Assembly (NCBI RefSeq): GCF_000003815.2
Contig: NC_049981.1
Location: forward strand, 33,632,605-33,669,601
Direction: 5' to 3'
Length of the DNA: 36,997 bases
From: Branchiostoma floridae
Taxonomy: Eukaryota > Chordata > Leptocardii > Amphioxiformes > Branchiostomatidae
Positions 9,701 to 18,360 of the stretch are shown here, piece after piece. Under the pieces are notes generated by a model. The model saw only the letters and a list, made by a program, of their open reading frames with translations. It ran no database searches and was not told the origin of the DNA. Positions within the stretch are counted from its first letter, which is position 1. The number at the start of each line of letters is the position of its first letter. A program made the translations under genes and the position numbers.

Positions 9701-12130
9701 GATTCTTTGTGCAATCTTACGGCGATCATGAGTAACTCGGCAGTAGGACAGACTTGGTACTGCATGTGTCTCGTTATCAAATGATGTGTTCCTCTAACTT
9801 TGCAGCTGTCAGGTTGCTGAGACTCTAGAGAAGGACAATGAACGTTCTAATGACACTGCTCTGTACTACACCGTGGCCGCCTTCGGCTTCCCCAATTCTA
9901 TCGAACAGAACCTGGTAAAAAACGAAAACGTGTTGGACCGATTCGCTTCTGTGGTGGCTGGCGAAGAATGCTTATTAAGGTCACATTCATAACGTATCAC
10001 AGCCGTATACATTTATCGTTGATATATTTTTGGCTTAAACCTCCACAAACTCTGTATTGATAGGCTAGTTTTATCCGAAAAGCTATTTTGATTTTTTCGC
10101 TTTTTGCATTTTTTGACATCGTTTTACCCGGAGCAAAAGAATGAGACTTGAATCGAGCCAATATATCATTCTTCTGCCGATGTGCTGTTAAACGTGCAAC
10201 CCTCAAAACTGAAGCAAAAGCAAGCTGCCTTAATCTTGGTGGAGGTTAGAGTCTGAGAAGTGTTTATTTTCCGTTTGTCATTGACGTCCCATTATTCCCC
10301 AGGTGTACTTCCACTGCACCATGATCGTCTGCTTCAAGGACAACCCGAACTCCCGGTGCAGCCAGGGCTGCATCTCCTCCGTGCGGGGCAGGCGGGACAC
10401 CTCCGGCGGGCAGGACGGGAGGGTTCGCCGACACCACAACGGGGACACCTCCGGCGGGCAGGACGGGAGGGTTCGCCGGGACAGCAACGGGGACACCTCC
10501 GGCGGGCAGGACGGGAGGGTTCGCCGGGACAGCAACGGGGACACCTCCGGCGGGCAGGACGGGAGGGTTCGCCGGGACAGCAACGGGGACACCTCCGGCG
10601 GGCAGGACGGGAGGGTTCGCCGGGACAGCCACCAGGACCACCAGGGAAGAATTTCGCAGGGGCCGTTCGAGCTGGAGTTTGAAGAAGAAGCAGGAGCAGG
10701 TACGTAGTGAAACTCATTTTTCCTGACCTAAAAAAAACCAGAAATGTACCTCAGGTTTTGTCATGATGCGCTAAAAACACACGCATTTAGACGCAATCGA
10801 GATTAGTTTGGGACCTTTACAGGGAGACACGCAAGGATTGATTCATGTCAAAAAGAAGCCCGCATGAACTCAGACATACGTACACTCCTGAATACTATTC
10901 CTGAACAAAAGATGGGATATGTGCAATCCTTAGAGGAATAAATTCCTGGATAATGTTTATGTAGTGCTTGTATGTAGATCTTGACATTGCTTCTTGCAGA
11001 AGTTACAACTTGCAGAAGTTACAACTTGCAGAAGTTACAACTTGCAGAAGTTACAACTTGCAGAAGTTACAACTTGCAGAAGTTACAACTTGCAGAAGTT
11101 ACAACATGCAGAAGTTACAACTTGCAGAAGTTACAACTTGCAGAAGTTACAACTTGCAGAAGTTACAACATGCAGAAGTTACAACTTGCAGAAGTTACAA
11201 CTTGCAGAAGTTACAACTTGCAGAAGTTACTAAACTTGAACCTGTCCTCCTGTCCCACAGGACCTGGTGCAGCTGGAGTCCCGGTGGGAACCATGTTTGG
11301 GGCGTTTCTTGGGGTTGTCGGGATCATGGCCCTCCTGATCGTGGCGGTTCTCCTGGTTCTGGCCTTCAGGCGCAAGAAACGACAGGATGACGACACCGTC
11401 GGTAGGTGACTGCATCTGTACATGTGTTTCACCAGGCATTAAAGGTGCGCTCTCACTGCACTTGCGTCAAGCTTGCGTCACTGCGGGTTCGTTCACAGCG
11501 CCATTGTTTATTTTGACCGATTTTTCGTCCCATTTTTTATAATTTAGATATTAAGTGATACGTAAAAGTATGACTTAGAAAACGACAAAATACACAAAAA
11601 GTAAGTTCGTTATCTCTGAAATTCGTTGAGTATCTTTTGAACCCCGCAGTGACGCAAGTTTGACGCAAGTGCAGTGAGAGTGCACCTTCAGGCACAGAGT
11701 AACATTTTAGACTAGGCTATAACACTCAGTACGACGTGAGATCATTTGTCATCAACTACATCAGTTTAAGTGTCATCCAGTGACAGAGAAACGAAATCGA
11801 ATTATTATTCTATTATCAAACCATGTTCTACCTTACAGAGATGTCTTTATTTGTGACATCTGTTAATCAGAAGGCAATGCCACGCATGTCTATCCACCGG
11901 TCAAAGAAAGGGGGGTTTCTATTTTGATAAAAAAAATTGTCAAACTAGCGCTCCTAGGATGCCATCTGCAACAGTCTGTGTGTGTGACCTTATATAATAA
12001 GTGAGTGGATAGCGGAACCGTTTTGCTAATATAAGTGCACATTTTGTTTTCCCTGTTAGGACTGGACAACAAGGCCTTCCAGACCTGGTGGAGGATGACC
12101 ACGATTGACACCTCAAACACCAAGGCATGA
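489..12130 (+). CDS. FN3/EGF/discoidin/ZP-domain single-pass membrane protein (3' part of gene, 19 exons)
   Basis: Predicted cell-surface or secreted adhesion-type glycoprotein. Exons read by eye: 489-749, 979-1026, 1364-1518, 2052-2192, 2432-2576, 3364-3696, 4317-4598, 4835-4882, 5120-5395, 6290-6565, 6837-7151, 7335-7516, 8068-8240, 8695-8797, 9061-9200, 9806-9914, 10303-10699, 11261-11401, 12060-12130. All borders are AG/GT and all phases agree, giving about 1197 residues to a TGA at 12128-12130. The domain order is FN3, half-EGF, F5/8C, FN3, FN3, half-EGF, FN3 x3, ZP, furin-like linker, TM, tail. No start codon or signal peptide is visible, so the 5' end lies before the window. ZP domains are known to polymerise into extracellular filaments, and FN3 and discoidin domains bind proteins or glycans. 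The exact role is unknown. The least certain border is the donor at 8797. Confidence 0.85.
979..1026 (+). CDS. Exon: half-EGF (cEGF-like) module 1
   Basis: A 48-bp phase 1-1 exon that reads [16 protein letters not shown], with the C-x(3)-GY-x(6)-G-x(2)-C pattern of the C-terminal half of an EGF domain. The acceptor is ttgcag and the donor is gtgagt. It is too short to be found as an ORF, but an almost identical exon at 4835-4882 in the same position relative to its FN3 partner supports it. Confidence 0.75.
1046..1293. repeat. (CCCT)n/(CCAT)n compound microsatellite
   Basis: An intronic pure tetranucleotide run of CCCT-type repeats (to about 1223) grades into CCAT repeats (to about 1290). Three long open frames across it, on both strands, are artefacts of the repeat. 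Confidence 0.95.
1364..2576 (+). CDS. Exons 1364-1518, 2052-2192, 2432-2576: discoidin (F5/8 type C) domain
   Basis: The three exons join to a full discoidin domain of about 147 residues. It begins [16 protein letters not shown], continues [15 protein letters not shown] then [16 protein letters not shown], and ends [10 protein letters not shown]...[13 protein letters not shown]. The first and last cysteines, which form the family disulphide, are both present. Phases are 1-0, 0-0 and 0-1. A second AG at 1370-1371 would put the protein out of frame, so the acceptor at 1362-1363 (ctctcag) is chosen. Such domains usually bind phospholipid, glycans or collagen, but the ligand here cannot be predicted. 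Confidence 0.9.
2838..3012. mobile_element. hAT-like MITE, family A, copy 1
   Basis: A 175-bp foldback element. Its left end starts TAGTCTCCAAGCAGATCCTA and its right end is the reverse complement with few mismatches. It is flanked by a perfect 8-bp duplication tgcttagc at 2830-2837 and 3013-3020, the size typical of hAT transposons. It lies in the intron between the discoidin and FN3-2 exons and has no coding capacity. Confidence 0.9.
3364..3696 (+). CDS. Exon: fibronectin type III domain 2, with expanded SLSY strand
   Basis: A phase 1-1 exon of 111 codons, against 92-94 codons for the simplest siblings. It begins [12 protein letters not shown], has LTVSWEVVG, then a tandem [19 protein letters not shown] from an in-frame 12-bp repeat at about 3487-3541, then [15 protein letters not shown] and a terminal KTG before gtgggt. 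It also carries an acidic insertion ([10 protein letters not shown]) in the A-B region. Both insertions make it the longest FN3 of the gene. Confidence 0.85.
3697..4316. other. Intron, 620 bp, no feature recognised except the start of a duplication
   Basis: No exon or clear repeat is visible up to about 4222. From there to the exon the sequence parallels 385-488 (see the duplicated cassette entries). Confidence 0.6.
4223..4886 (+). repeat. Duplicated FN3 + half-EGF cassette, copy 2
   Basis: Partner of 385-1030. The match ends shortly after the half-EGF donor, where copy 1 carries the CCCT microsatellite and copy 2 has only a short TC-rich tract at 4898-4960. Confidence 0.8.
4317..4882 (+). 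CDS. Exons 4317-4598 (FN3 domain 3) and 4835-4882 (half-EGF 2)
   Basis: The FN3 exon is 94 codons, phase 1-1. It reads [20 protein letters not shown], then [33 protein letters not shown] and KTAG. The 48-bp exon reads [16 protein letters not shown]. Both exons and the intron between them are copies of 489-1026, but here the half-EGF is followed directly by an FN3 exon instead of a discoidin domain. Confidence 0.85.
5120..5395 (+). CDS. Exon: fibronectin type III domain 4
   Basis: A phase 1-1 exon of 92 codons: [57 protein letters not shown], then FRTG before gtgggt. It is nearly identical to the next exon (6290-6565), including the preceding intron sequence, so the two are a recent tandem duplication. 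Confidence 0.9.
5473..5792. mobile_element. 320-bp transposable element insertion with 9-bp target duplication
   Basis: The 9-bp word aaaactgaa occurs at 5464-5472 and 5793-5801. The related intron after the next FN3 exon contains a single uninterrupted copy at about 6787 (acaaaactgaatggtg), which is the empty site. The last ~95 bp (about 5697-5792) match the element at 23968-24062. The left part carries a repeated aaattgtcttcag motif. Confidence 0.85.
5802..6289. other. Intron remainder, ~490 bp
   Basis: No exon is recognised. Its last ~45 bases (ggatcacttgcaatgtctta onwards) are the duplicated copy of the intron end before the FN3-4 exon. Confidence 0.6.
6290..6565 (+). CDS. Exon: fibronectin type III domain 5
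   Basis: A phase 1-1 exon of 92 codons: [61 protein letters not shown]. It is the closest sibling of the exon at 5120-5395. The acceptor is caaacag and the donor is gtgggt. Confidence 0.9.
6626..6777 (+). mobile_element. ~152-bp retroelement-like insertion with A-rich tail
   Basis: It interrupts the sequence tagtactacattgtgtac, which is present unbroken after the sister exon at about 5448-5465. The insert ends in ctggtaaataaataaaaac plus further A-rich bases, the appearance of a LINE or SINE 3' tail. The flanks share only about 3 bp (aca), so no clear target duplication is visible. Confidence 0.7.
6837..7151 (+). CDS. Exon: fibronectin type III domain 6
   Basis: A phase 1-1 exon of 105 codons: [63 protein letters not shown]. 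Compared with its siblings it has an insertion near strand [18 protein letters not shown]. The basic RRKR in that insertion is a potential furin site ahead of the ZP domain. Confidence 0.9.
7335..9914 (+). CDS. Exons 7335-7516, 8068-8240, 8695-8797, 9061-9200, 9806-9914 (plus start of 10303-10699): zona pellucida (ZP) domain
   Basis: The ZP-N part begins [17 protein letters not shown] and has four cysteines (VEC, DTSC, EEC, FQC). The ZP-C part contains [30 protein letters not shown], then [13 protein letters not shown] and SRCSQGC in the next exon, which completes six cysteines. Ten cysteines in this spacing are the classic ZP module. Phases are 1-0, 0-2, 2-0, 0-2 and 2-0. For the third exon I chose the donor gtcggc after AAG (8797), because FPIKV then runs directly into TPDD as in other ZP domains. 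A donor at gtattc (after 8808) would add four residues. ZP modules typically drive extracellular polymerisation after C-terminal cleavage. Confidence 0.9.
8280..8599. mobile_element. 320-bp terminal-inverted-repeat element with hammerhead-like core
   Basis: The 31-bp ends at 8280-8310 and 8569-8599 are inverted copies with one mismatch (for example tctttaggcacaaccaggg against its complement). Inside the right end, 8523-8551 reads CTGATGA, a 6-bp stem GGTGTC/GACATC with loop TGACA, then GAAA, which resembles a hammerhead ribozyme core. No coding capacity is seen. It lies in a ZP intron. Confidence 0.75.
8840..9000. repeat. Simple repeats (CATA/CTAC and TTTG/TTTA)
   Basis: Intronic tetranucleotide runs at 8840-8888 and 8967-9000, separated by unique sequence. 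Confidence 0.85.
9201..9805. other. Intron, 605 bp
   Basis: No exon is visible. There is a GGTT/TTTG simple repeat at about 9627-9702. A segment around 9515-9560 (gcaataaacgtcattgtcat) looks like a retroelement 3' tail. Confidence 0.6.
10303..10699 (+). CDS. Exon: end of ZP domain plus furin-site minisatellite linker
   Basis: A phase 0-1 exon of 397 bp. It starts [20 protein letters not shown] (the last ZP cysteines), then ISSVRGRR, then five in-frame copies of a 48-bp unit encoding [16 protein letters not shown] (starts at 10396, 10444, 10492, 10540, 10588; the first ends HHNG), then an acidic stretch [11 protein letters not shown]. Each unit has RVRR, which fits the furin consensus R-x-K/R-R. 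ZP proteins normally carry one such site between the ZP domain and the membrane anchor, which is exactly this position. The acceptor is ccccag and the donor gtacgt. Confidence 0.9.
10396..10635 (+). repeat. Coding minisatellite, 48 bp x 5
   Basis: Five tandem 48-bp GC-rich units with very few differences. Only the first differs noticeably (RHHN instead of RDSN). The unit is a multiple of three, so copy number can change without a frameshift. Long opposite-strand frames here are shadows. Confidence 0.95.
10993..11230. repeat. 16-bp intronic tandem array x ~15
   Basis: The unit is cttgcagaagttacaa, with a few catgcag variants. It ends 30 bp before the acceptor of the transmembrane exon. It is open in several frames only because the unit has no stop in them. 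It has no fit to the exon phases. Confidence 0.95.
11261..12130 (+). CDS. Exons 11261-11401 (transmembrane helix) and 12060-12130 (C-terminal tail)
   Basis: The first exon reads [10 protein letters not shown], then a 24-residue hydrophobic helix [20 protein letters not shown] + VLAF, then the stop-transfer [11 protein letters not shown]. The last exon reads [15 protein letters not shown]...NTKA and ends with TGA at 12128-12130. The short tail (about 35 residues) has no known domain. Phases 1-1 and 1-stop agree with the upstream exons. Confidence 0.9.
11442..11688. mobile_element. MITE family B, copy 1
   Basis: A ~247-bp foldback element. Its left end is aaggtgcgctctcactgcac followed by ttgcgtcaagcttgcgtcac, and the right end is its inverse. 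The same element in the opposite orientation lies at 32377-32615. It is non-coding, in the last intron of the ZP gene. Confidence 0.85.
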
Positions 12131-12356
12131 CGCGTTCCACCAGAGCCGGAGTAAAGAAGACGAAAAACGTAGGATTTTGCCCCTAGTCTTTTCTTTTTAG
12201 CTCAAACAAACCTTTGTAATTGTCAGTTTGCTTCGATTTGGTGAACATAACAAACAGCGATGATACGAGTTTCCACCTAAACTTGTAGCCCTCCTTGTAA
12301 AGTTGTTGTAGTGAAGTGTCAACAAACATTTGAAAGAGATATGCTATCCATCGGTT
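12131..12356 (+). other. Probable 3' UTR start of the ZP gene
   Basis: It follows the stop codon and shows no exon signal. No AATAAA is seen here, so the 3' end of the transcript is not defined. Confidence 0.4.
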
Positions 12357-12422
12357 ATACTGTTGACTGTCTACAATGTATGATGATAAATTTCATCATA
12401 CATTGTAGACAGTCAACAGTAT
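12357..12422. repeat. Perfect hairpin, 30-bp arms, 6-nt loop
   Basis: Arm 12357-12386 (starts atactgttgactgtctacaa) is the exact reverse complement of 12393-12422, with loop taaatt. The right arm is also the first copy of the following 55-bp tandem repeat. It may fall in the 3' UTR of the ZP transcript. Confidence 0.95.
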
Positions 12423-12772
12423 GACCTGGCTCTCAATCTCAACTCTATAATCGTACATTGTAGACAGTCAACAGTGCAACCTGGCTCTCAATCTCAACTT
12501 TATAATCGTACATTGTAGACAGTCAACAGTATAACCTGGCTCTCAATCTCAACTTTATAATCGTACATTGTATACAGTCAACAGTATAACCTGGCTCTCA
12601 ATCTCAACTTTATAATCGTACATTGTATACAGTCAACAATGTAACCTGACTCTCAATCTCAACTTTATAATCGTACATTGTAGACAGTCAACAATATAAC
12701 CTGCTCTCAATCTCAACTCTATAATCGTACATTGTAGACAGTCAACAGTATAACCTGGCTCTCAATCTCAAC
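12393..12772. repeat. 55-56-bp tandem repeat x ~7
   Basis: Units contain tacattgtagacagtcaac followed by agtataacctggctctcaat and ctcaactttataatcg. Copies differ by a few bases (tagaca/tataca). Confidence 0.95.
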
Positions 12773-12779
12773 GTATTGC

Positions 12780-15030
12780 AGATGGAGCTATCACCAAAAA
12801 CATTGGTAAAAACAACTGTTGAAACTCCACCTAAACTTAGTGCAATATACTTCATATCATAATACAATAATGGGGAAAAAAAGAAAATAACAGTGGGTCT
12901 TTATCTTAACTTAGACAATGTGATGAACTTTATAATTGCGTAACATAGTATAGATTTTCCATCCGAATTCCCACAACAAACAACAACGGAAAAAAAGAAA
13001 AAAATCATATCAAAAATGCCCCCATCTAAACTTAGACAGTGCAGTATGCTGCAGTATAAACATATAACAATAGTTTATATAACAATACAACAACAGTTAA
13101 GCCTTTTATTTGAACTTAGTGTAGACTTAATCATCATCAGAAAACAAACGAAAAAAGTATTGGCTCATGATCCAAAGTTATACATTATAATCCACTTTAT
13201 CATTAAACTAAAAAGATAAAGTGGTGAAAAATAAAACAAACAAAAAATACAGAAAGGCTTATACTCTGTAGGTAACTTTATCATCATATAACAATAAATA
13301 AGACAAGCAATGTTAACAATGCAGTATATCTTATCATTGTACAATGGTTAAAGAACATAGAAAAAAAATCCAAAAAAATAGACAGTTAAGTATACTTTGC
13401 CATCATACAATAACATTAAAGTCATTCCTGCTAAAATTAATGTAGTATACTTAATCATCATACGTAGGAAAAATTCTAAAAAAATAATAGCTCTTCATTA
13501 TTAAAACTTAGGATAAATGTTATCATTATGAAACAACTGAACTTAGACATAAAACAGCAATCGAAAAATTAAAAAATTGAAAAAAAATCAGTTGAAAAGG
13601 GCTCCCAATTTTAACTTAGACAGTTCAATATACTTAATACAATATCATAATACAACAATTTTAGGCTCTTTATCCAATGGTAGTGCAGTATACATTATCA
13701 ATATACAACTATAGTAAAAAAAGATTTATAAAAAACTTCCAATCTAAACTTAGACAGTGTAGTATACATTATAACCATGCAGAAATACCAATGGATTCCC
13801 ACCTAAACTTAACGCAGTATATTTTATCATTATACATGGTGTGTGAAACATGGGTAAAAAAACAAAAAAAATCGGCTCTTTATCCAATTTTAGACGATAT
13901 GGTGAACTCCATCATTATATATCAATAGCATGAACTTTTTGAACTAAGTCAGCATAGTGCAATAATTTTGTAGGCTCATATCTACGAGCAGTATATATAC
14001 TTTATCATCGTTTTACAACTATACTAAAGAAAGGGGTGGAACTCACCAACTCAGCTAATTGCAGTATACTTTACTAATACAACAATACCGTAAGTTTTTA
14101 TTATACAACAATGGTGAAAAACAATAAAAAAAATGAAAAGAATATTCATATATACTTAGTGTAGTTAAATTTATTATCATATAACCATAATACAGCCTTT
14201 CCATTTGATTACAATGTAGTATATTGCATCATTGTACAACAATATAAAATGAAATAGAAAAAAAATGATAAAAAAGCTCCTCATCTAAACTAAGATAGTT
14301 CAGCATACATTATGATTATACAACAATACTAAAGCTTTCCATTTGAACTTGTTTTAGTACTTTTATCGTTATACTTGGGAAAAATAAAAATAAAACATAT
14401 TGGCTCTTTATCCAAGCTTAGACGATGTGGTGAACCTCATCACTATATAACAAGACTATAGACTTTTAATCTTTAATAACTAAGCGTAGTGGACTTTTTC
14501 ATCATGCAATAACTGTGTAGGCTCTTATCTACGAGTAGTATACTTAATCATTATACCATAGTAATAAAAAGATAAATAAAAAGCAAAAAAAAATATCTCC
14601 ATTTCAACTAAGTGCAACTCAAAATGTTAAAAAAATAAAACGACAAAAATAACTCCCATCTTAACTTAGACTGTTCAGTTTACTTTATCATCATACAACA
14701 ATAGCATAGGCTCTTTATCAAAACGTAGTGCAGTATACATCATGAGTAAACAACAATCACGATAAAACGTTTAAGAAGCTCTCAATCTAAACTTAAACAG
14801 TGTGGTAAACTCAAGTCAACATTCAACAATAGTGTAGGTCCCTTAACATCATACTACAATACTTAAGATAAATACTTTTTAGTGCAGTACTCAAGTACAA
14901 AAATTGGAAAGCAAAAGTAAAACAACAACAATAGTACCCTCCGTCTAAACTTAAACAGTTAATCAAACTTGGTACTCTCTAGAGACTCTCCATCTAACCT
15001 TAGGTAGACGATGAAATACTTTCATCACCA
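12780..15030. repeat. AT-rich degenerate satellite, ~2.2 kb
   Basis: The same words recur in the same order throughout: ctaaacttagacagtgcagt, atactttatcatcatacaac, aatag, then a run of A-rich bases and ggctctttat. Spacing is irregular, roughly 90-130 bp, with many substitutions. Small open frames here have no coding signature. Confidence 0.8.
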
Positions 15031-15828
15031 AAAAAAAAGCTCTGGGTGTCGCAAAGCTGTGTAAGTTATAAGGTACAAGCTTGTTTATTGGTGGCTGCTT
15101 TAATTTTTAACAGCTAATATTTAGCAGCAAGAATGGACTTATTTCGGAATGTCTCACACACTGCTAGGCTGCTAGAATGTATTCTCTAACCTTTAAATTG
15201 ACATTGCATGTTGGTCATTGGTGATGCCTTTTACTAAAATGTATGTGCTTTTCTCTTTTTTGCTCTAACAACAAATCGCGTCAACTCATCTTCAGAATCT
15301 ATTTTCAATTTCCACTTTTTTTAGAATCTGTTCCTCTAGTATGTATTATCCATTTCTCTTTATTTTCATACTTGTAGTCAAATATTGACTGCAGCTAAAC
15401 CCTGCAATTAGTAATTGGTGTTTTTATCATTAGAGTATATGGAATTCTTCTTTTTTTTGTTCCTATTACGATCTCTTTAGCTTATATACAAAATCTATTT
15501 TCTACTTCCCCTATTCTAGTGTCTATTCCTCTATATTCTTCTTCTATTTACCTTTATAATAGCTTTATATTTGTAGCTAAATAATGCAACGGTGGCGCAA
15601 AAAAAATGGTGCAAAGACTCATTAAAGAGAACACAGTGTTTAACGTGACATAGTTCACTCATCAATTCATATTGGCCTTCAAATCGTATCAATAATCAGT
15701 TCAGTTTAGTTCATCCCTGTGAGGTAACAACACCACCTTCACTCATAGCACACGGCACCGTTTCTCTGCTAGAAGATGTATTTGGGTCCGCATTTGTACT
15801 TGTTACATGAATGATTGCATCTCAGCAA
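15031..15828. other. AT-rich intergenic sequence, nothing recognised
   Basis: No ORF, repeat or RNA gene that I can support. Confidence 0.6.
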
Positions 15829-15960
15829 CTGTATGTTAACTTGTATGTTAACTTGTATGTTAACTTGTATGTTAACTTGTATGTTAACTTGTATGTTAAC
15901 TTGTATGTTAACTTGTATGTTAACTTGTATGTTAACTTGTATGTTAACTTGTATGCTAAC
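15829..15960. repeat. 12-bp tandem repeat x 11
   Basis: Unit ttgtatgttaac. The first copy begins c, and the last copy has gctaac. The unit contains the palindrome GTTAAC. The period is a multiple of three, so both strands look open, but there is no gene context. Confidence 0.95.
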
Positions 15961-16582
15961 TGGTTCTGTACTGTACATCTACGCCGAGAACATGCATAGA
16001 ATAACCTTGTAGAAAAGTACCTTTGTTGACAGGTGAACTATTGTCTCTTGATTACTGTGTAGTAAGACGTGGATTGGCGAGATGTATTTTGTTATGTCTC
16101 GTGATGAAACATGGAAATATCTGAGAATAAATCTGGAGTCTTGGGAAAAAATCTCTTGTCTGTGTCTTATGTCAACCATTCCTATATCATATCATATCAT
16201 AACAGTAACGTATATCGTAATTATATGTATGTTTTACTTCTAGAAAGAAGGGTATGCTTCCCCTCACAGCAGAACCAAAGTGCCTCCTGCCACAAAACCA
16301 CACAAATAAAAGCAACAAACTGTATCAGGTGTGGTGATGAAAGAAGCAGAGAATGTTTTTATAATAAAAAAACTTAACGAATGTGACTCAATATGCAATT
16401 TCAACTATTTCCCTTTAATGCTGAGGGACATACTGACACATCCTGGCCCCGCAAGACCATGAAACATAAAACAAGCACAAGTATGAGTAGAGGACTTGAA
16501 AATAAAAATTAATAAAAAAGATAATTAATGATACACAAATGTGCAAAAGACCTCCATTAAAACACAACTCAATTTAAATATT
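15961..16582. other. Intergenic, nothing recognised
   Basis: No supported gene. Short frames here are not conserved in type or context. Confidence 0.6.
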
Positions 16583-16670
16583 GAGTGAGTGAGTCTGTGC
16601 GTGAGTGAGTGAGTGAGTGAGTGAGTGAGTGAGTGAGTGAGTGAGTGAGTGAGTGAGTGAGTGAGTGAGA
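16583..16670. repeat. (GAGT)n microsatellite
   Basis: An almost pure tetranucleotide run of about 85 bp. Confidence 0.95.
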
Positions 16671-17680
16671 GTGATATTGGGACTATTGAATGATAAGCAC
16701 ACATATGTCACTGGCACCAAATTAAAAAGGAATGATTAAATCACCATTATTTGGCATTAATTTGTAAGATTACAGCCCAATACCCTATTAGAGCCCCATC
16801 TGCAGTACCTATCCAAATCGCCGGGCAAGAACAGTACAATAGCCCAAATCTGGTATCTTTAAACATGGACAATCTTGAAAGGGTCGAATAGGGGTTTAGA
16901 TATGTAGGGCCGTTCCAAGTAGAAGAATGGCAATTTTGAAGACATAAGGCCACGTTGATTTGATTATATGTATGACATCCTCTAGAAACCCAAAACTGAT
17001 GCGAGCATGCGAATAAAATAAAGTTGCTGTCATAATAAAATTCAAGTGGTCAGGAAGGTTGAACAAATGACGCATCACATAGAATATGGTATACCGAACA
17101 ATAGATTCTTCATTTTTGTTCTTTCACATATTTTTGACCTTGGAATGTTCTATGATATTAGTATACGTTTTACAATATTTTATTTTGTAATCCACAGCAT
17201 ACATTTGCGTATTTTGCAGATTTTTTGTACGGTTTACAGTATGGTTGATTTTTCTTTTTTTCTTTAATAAGGCCGAAAATTAATGCGCGCGGAGATGTCA
17301 TCCATATAATCAAATGGCCTAAATGTAAAAAAAAAGATTTTCCGTGATAAAAGTGATGAAGTTTACATTTATAGAGGCTCGTGACCAGAGTAGCTACAAC
17401 GTAAAACAGTCCCCAAAATCATTGTGAATAACCTTCCGAACATTTTTGTATCTTATTTAATGTATATTTACACAGCGATAACATAAATTTTAAAGTCTAG
17501 TAAAGAAACGTAAAAAAACAAAAGTGTAAAAGGTGAAAAGACTGAAGATTATGCTAAGCTCTCCTTCAATTAAATATTAATCATACCACCGATATAAAAT
17601 TAAAAAGATGTGAGCAACGTGAAGAAAACGATGGGATGCAGCATCTCGAGAATTGATTTAAAATTGAAGAGTTGTTGTAT
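16671..17680. other. Intergenic, ~1 kb, nothing recognised
   Basis: AT-rich, with no supported gene or repeat. Confidence 0.55.
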
Positions 17681-18360
17681 AAGAAACCAAGCAGATGTCG
17701 GGTGATGGGTGATACGTATGTGGAACTATGAACAGCCATCTGATTAAATCCTCCTGTAGGTTTCCATTCTGAAGTTATGGGACTCAGCTTCGAAGACCCC
17801 CGAAAGTAATTTATGACTGAAAATGACTGAAATTGCGAAGGCTACCCTGATGATTTCAGTAAAGATATAAACATAAGTTTTATATTCATATAGATTGTTC
17901 TTTTAGCCTCATAGACCTAAAGCTGCAGGCGAATAACTGAAGGGCGTACATGGGGGTTCCCAGATTAATGAAAGCAAAATTCTGATCTCTTTATATTTCT
18001 ATAAAAAGCCAACATTACCAGAATTACCTGTCATTTACCGCTATTGGTGCACTTTTTCGCGCAGTGTTAATATTTAAGAGTTATTGCTTGAGAAAACCAG
18101 GCAAAACCAGGCAGATGGGGGTCAGCCAAATCGGCTCATACATCTTTGAGAGAGACTTTATTTGCCATGGGGCACGCCACTAATCTTCCTGGACTTCATA
18201 CAGACAATGTATGTGTGGTAGGTATGGGGAACTGTGAACAGCCATATGATTAAAACCCTCCAGCTGGTTTTCGTTATGGCGTTCTGGGACCCCCTTCTGA
18301 GACCCTCCAAAATCCAACAATTTATGGCCGAAAATTACTACATTTCAGCCCCTGAAGGCT
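17681..18360. repeat. Diverged direct repeat pair (about 17685-17850 and 18090-18355)
   Basis: Shared landmarks occur in the same order: accaggcagatg/accaagcagatg, gaactgtgaacagccatatg against gaactatgaacagccatctg, attaaa(t/a)ccctcc, a ggtttcc/ggttttcg block, then gacccccgaaagtaatttat against accctccaaaatccaacaat. This is probably an old interspersed element present twice. Confidence 0.55.

Noticed and set aside
10264-10717. Opposite-strand and alternative frames across the 48-bp minisatellite
   Set aside because: Shadows of a stop-free GC-rich repeat. Only the frame from 10303 continues the ZP cysteines and fits the exon phases.
10968-11390. 16-bp array read as protein
   Set aside because: Several frames are open and none matches the phase needed between 10699 and 11261. 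Best explained as intronic repeat.
15769-16012. Open frames through the 12-bp array
   Set aside because: Repeat artefact with no flanking gene structure.
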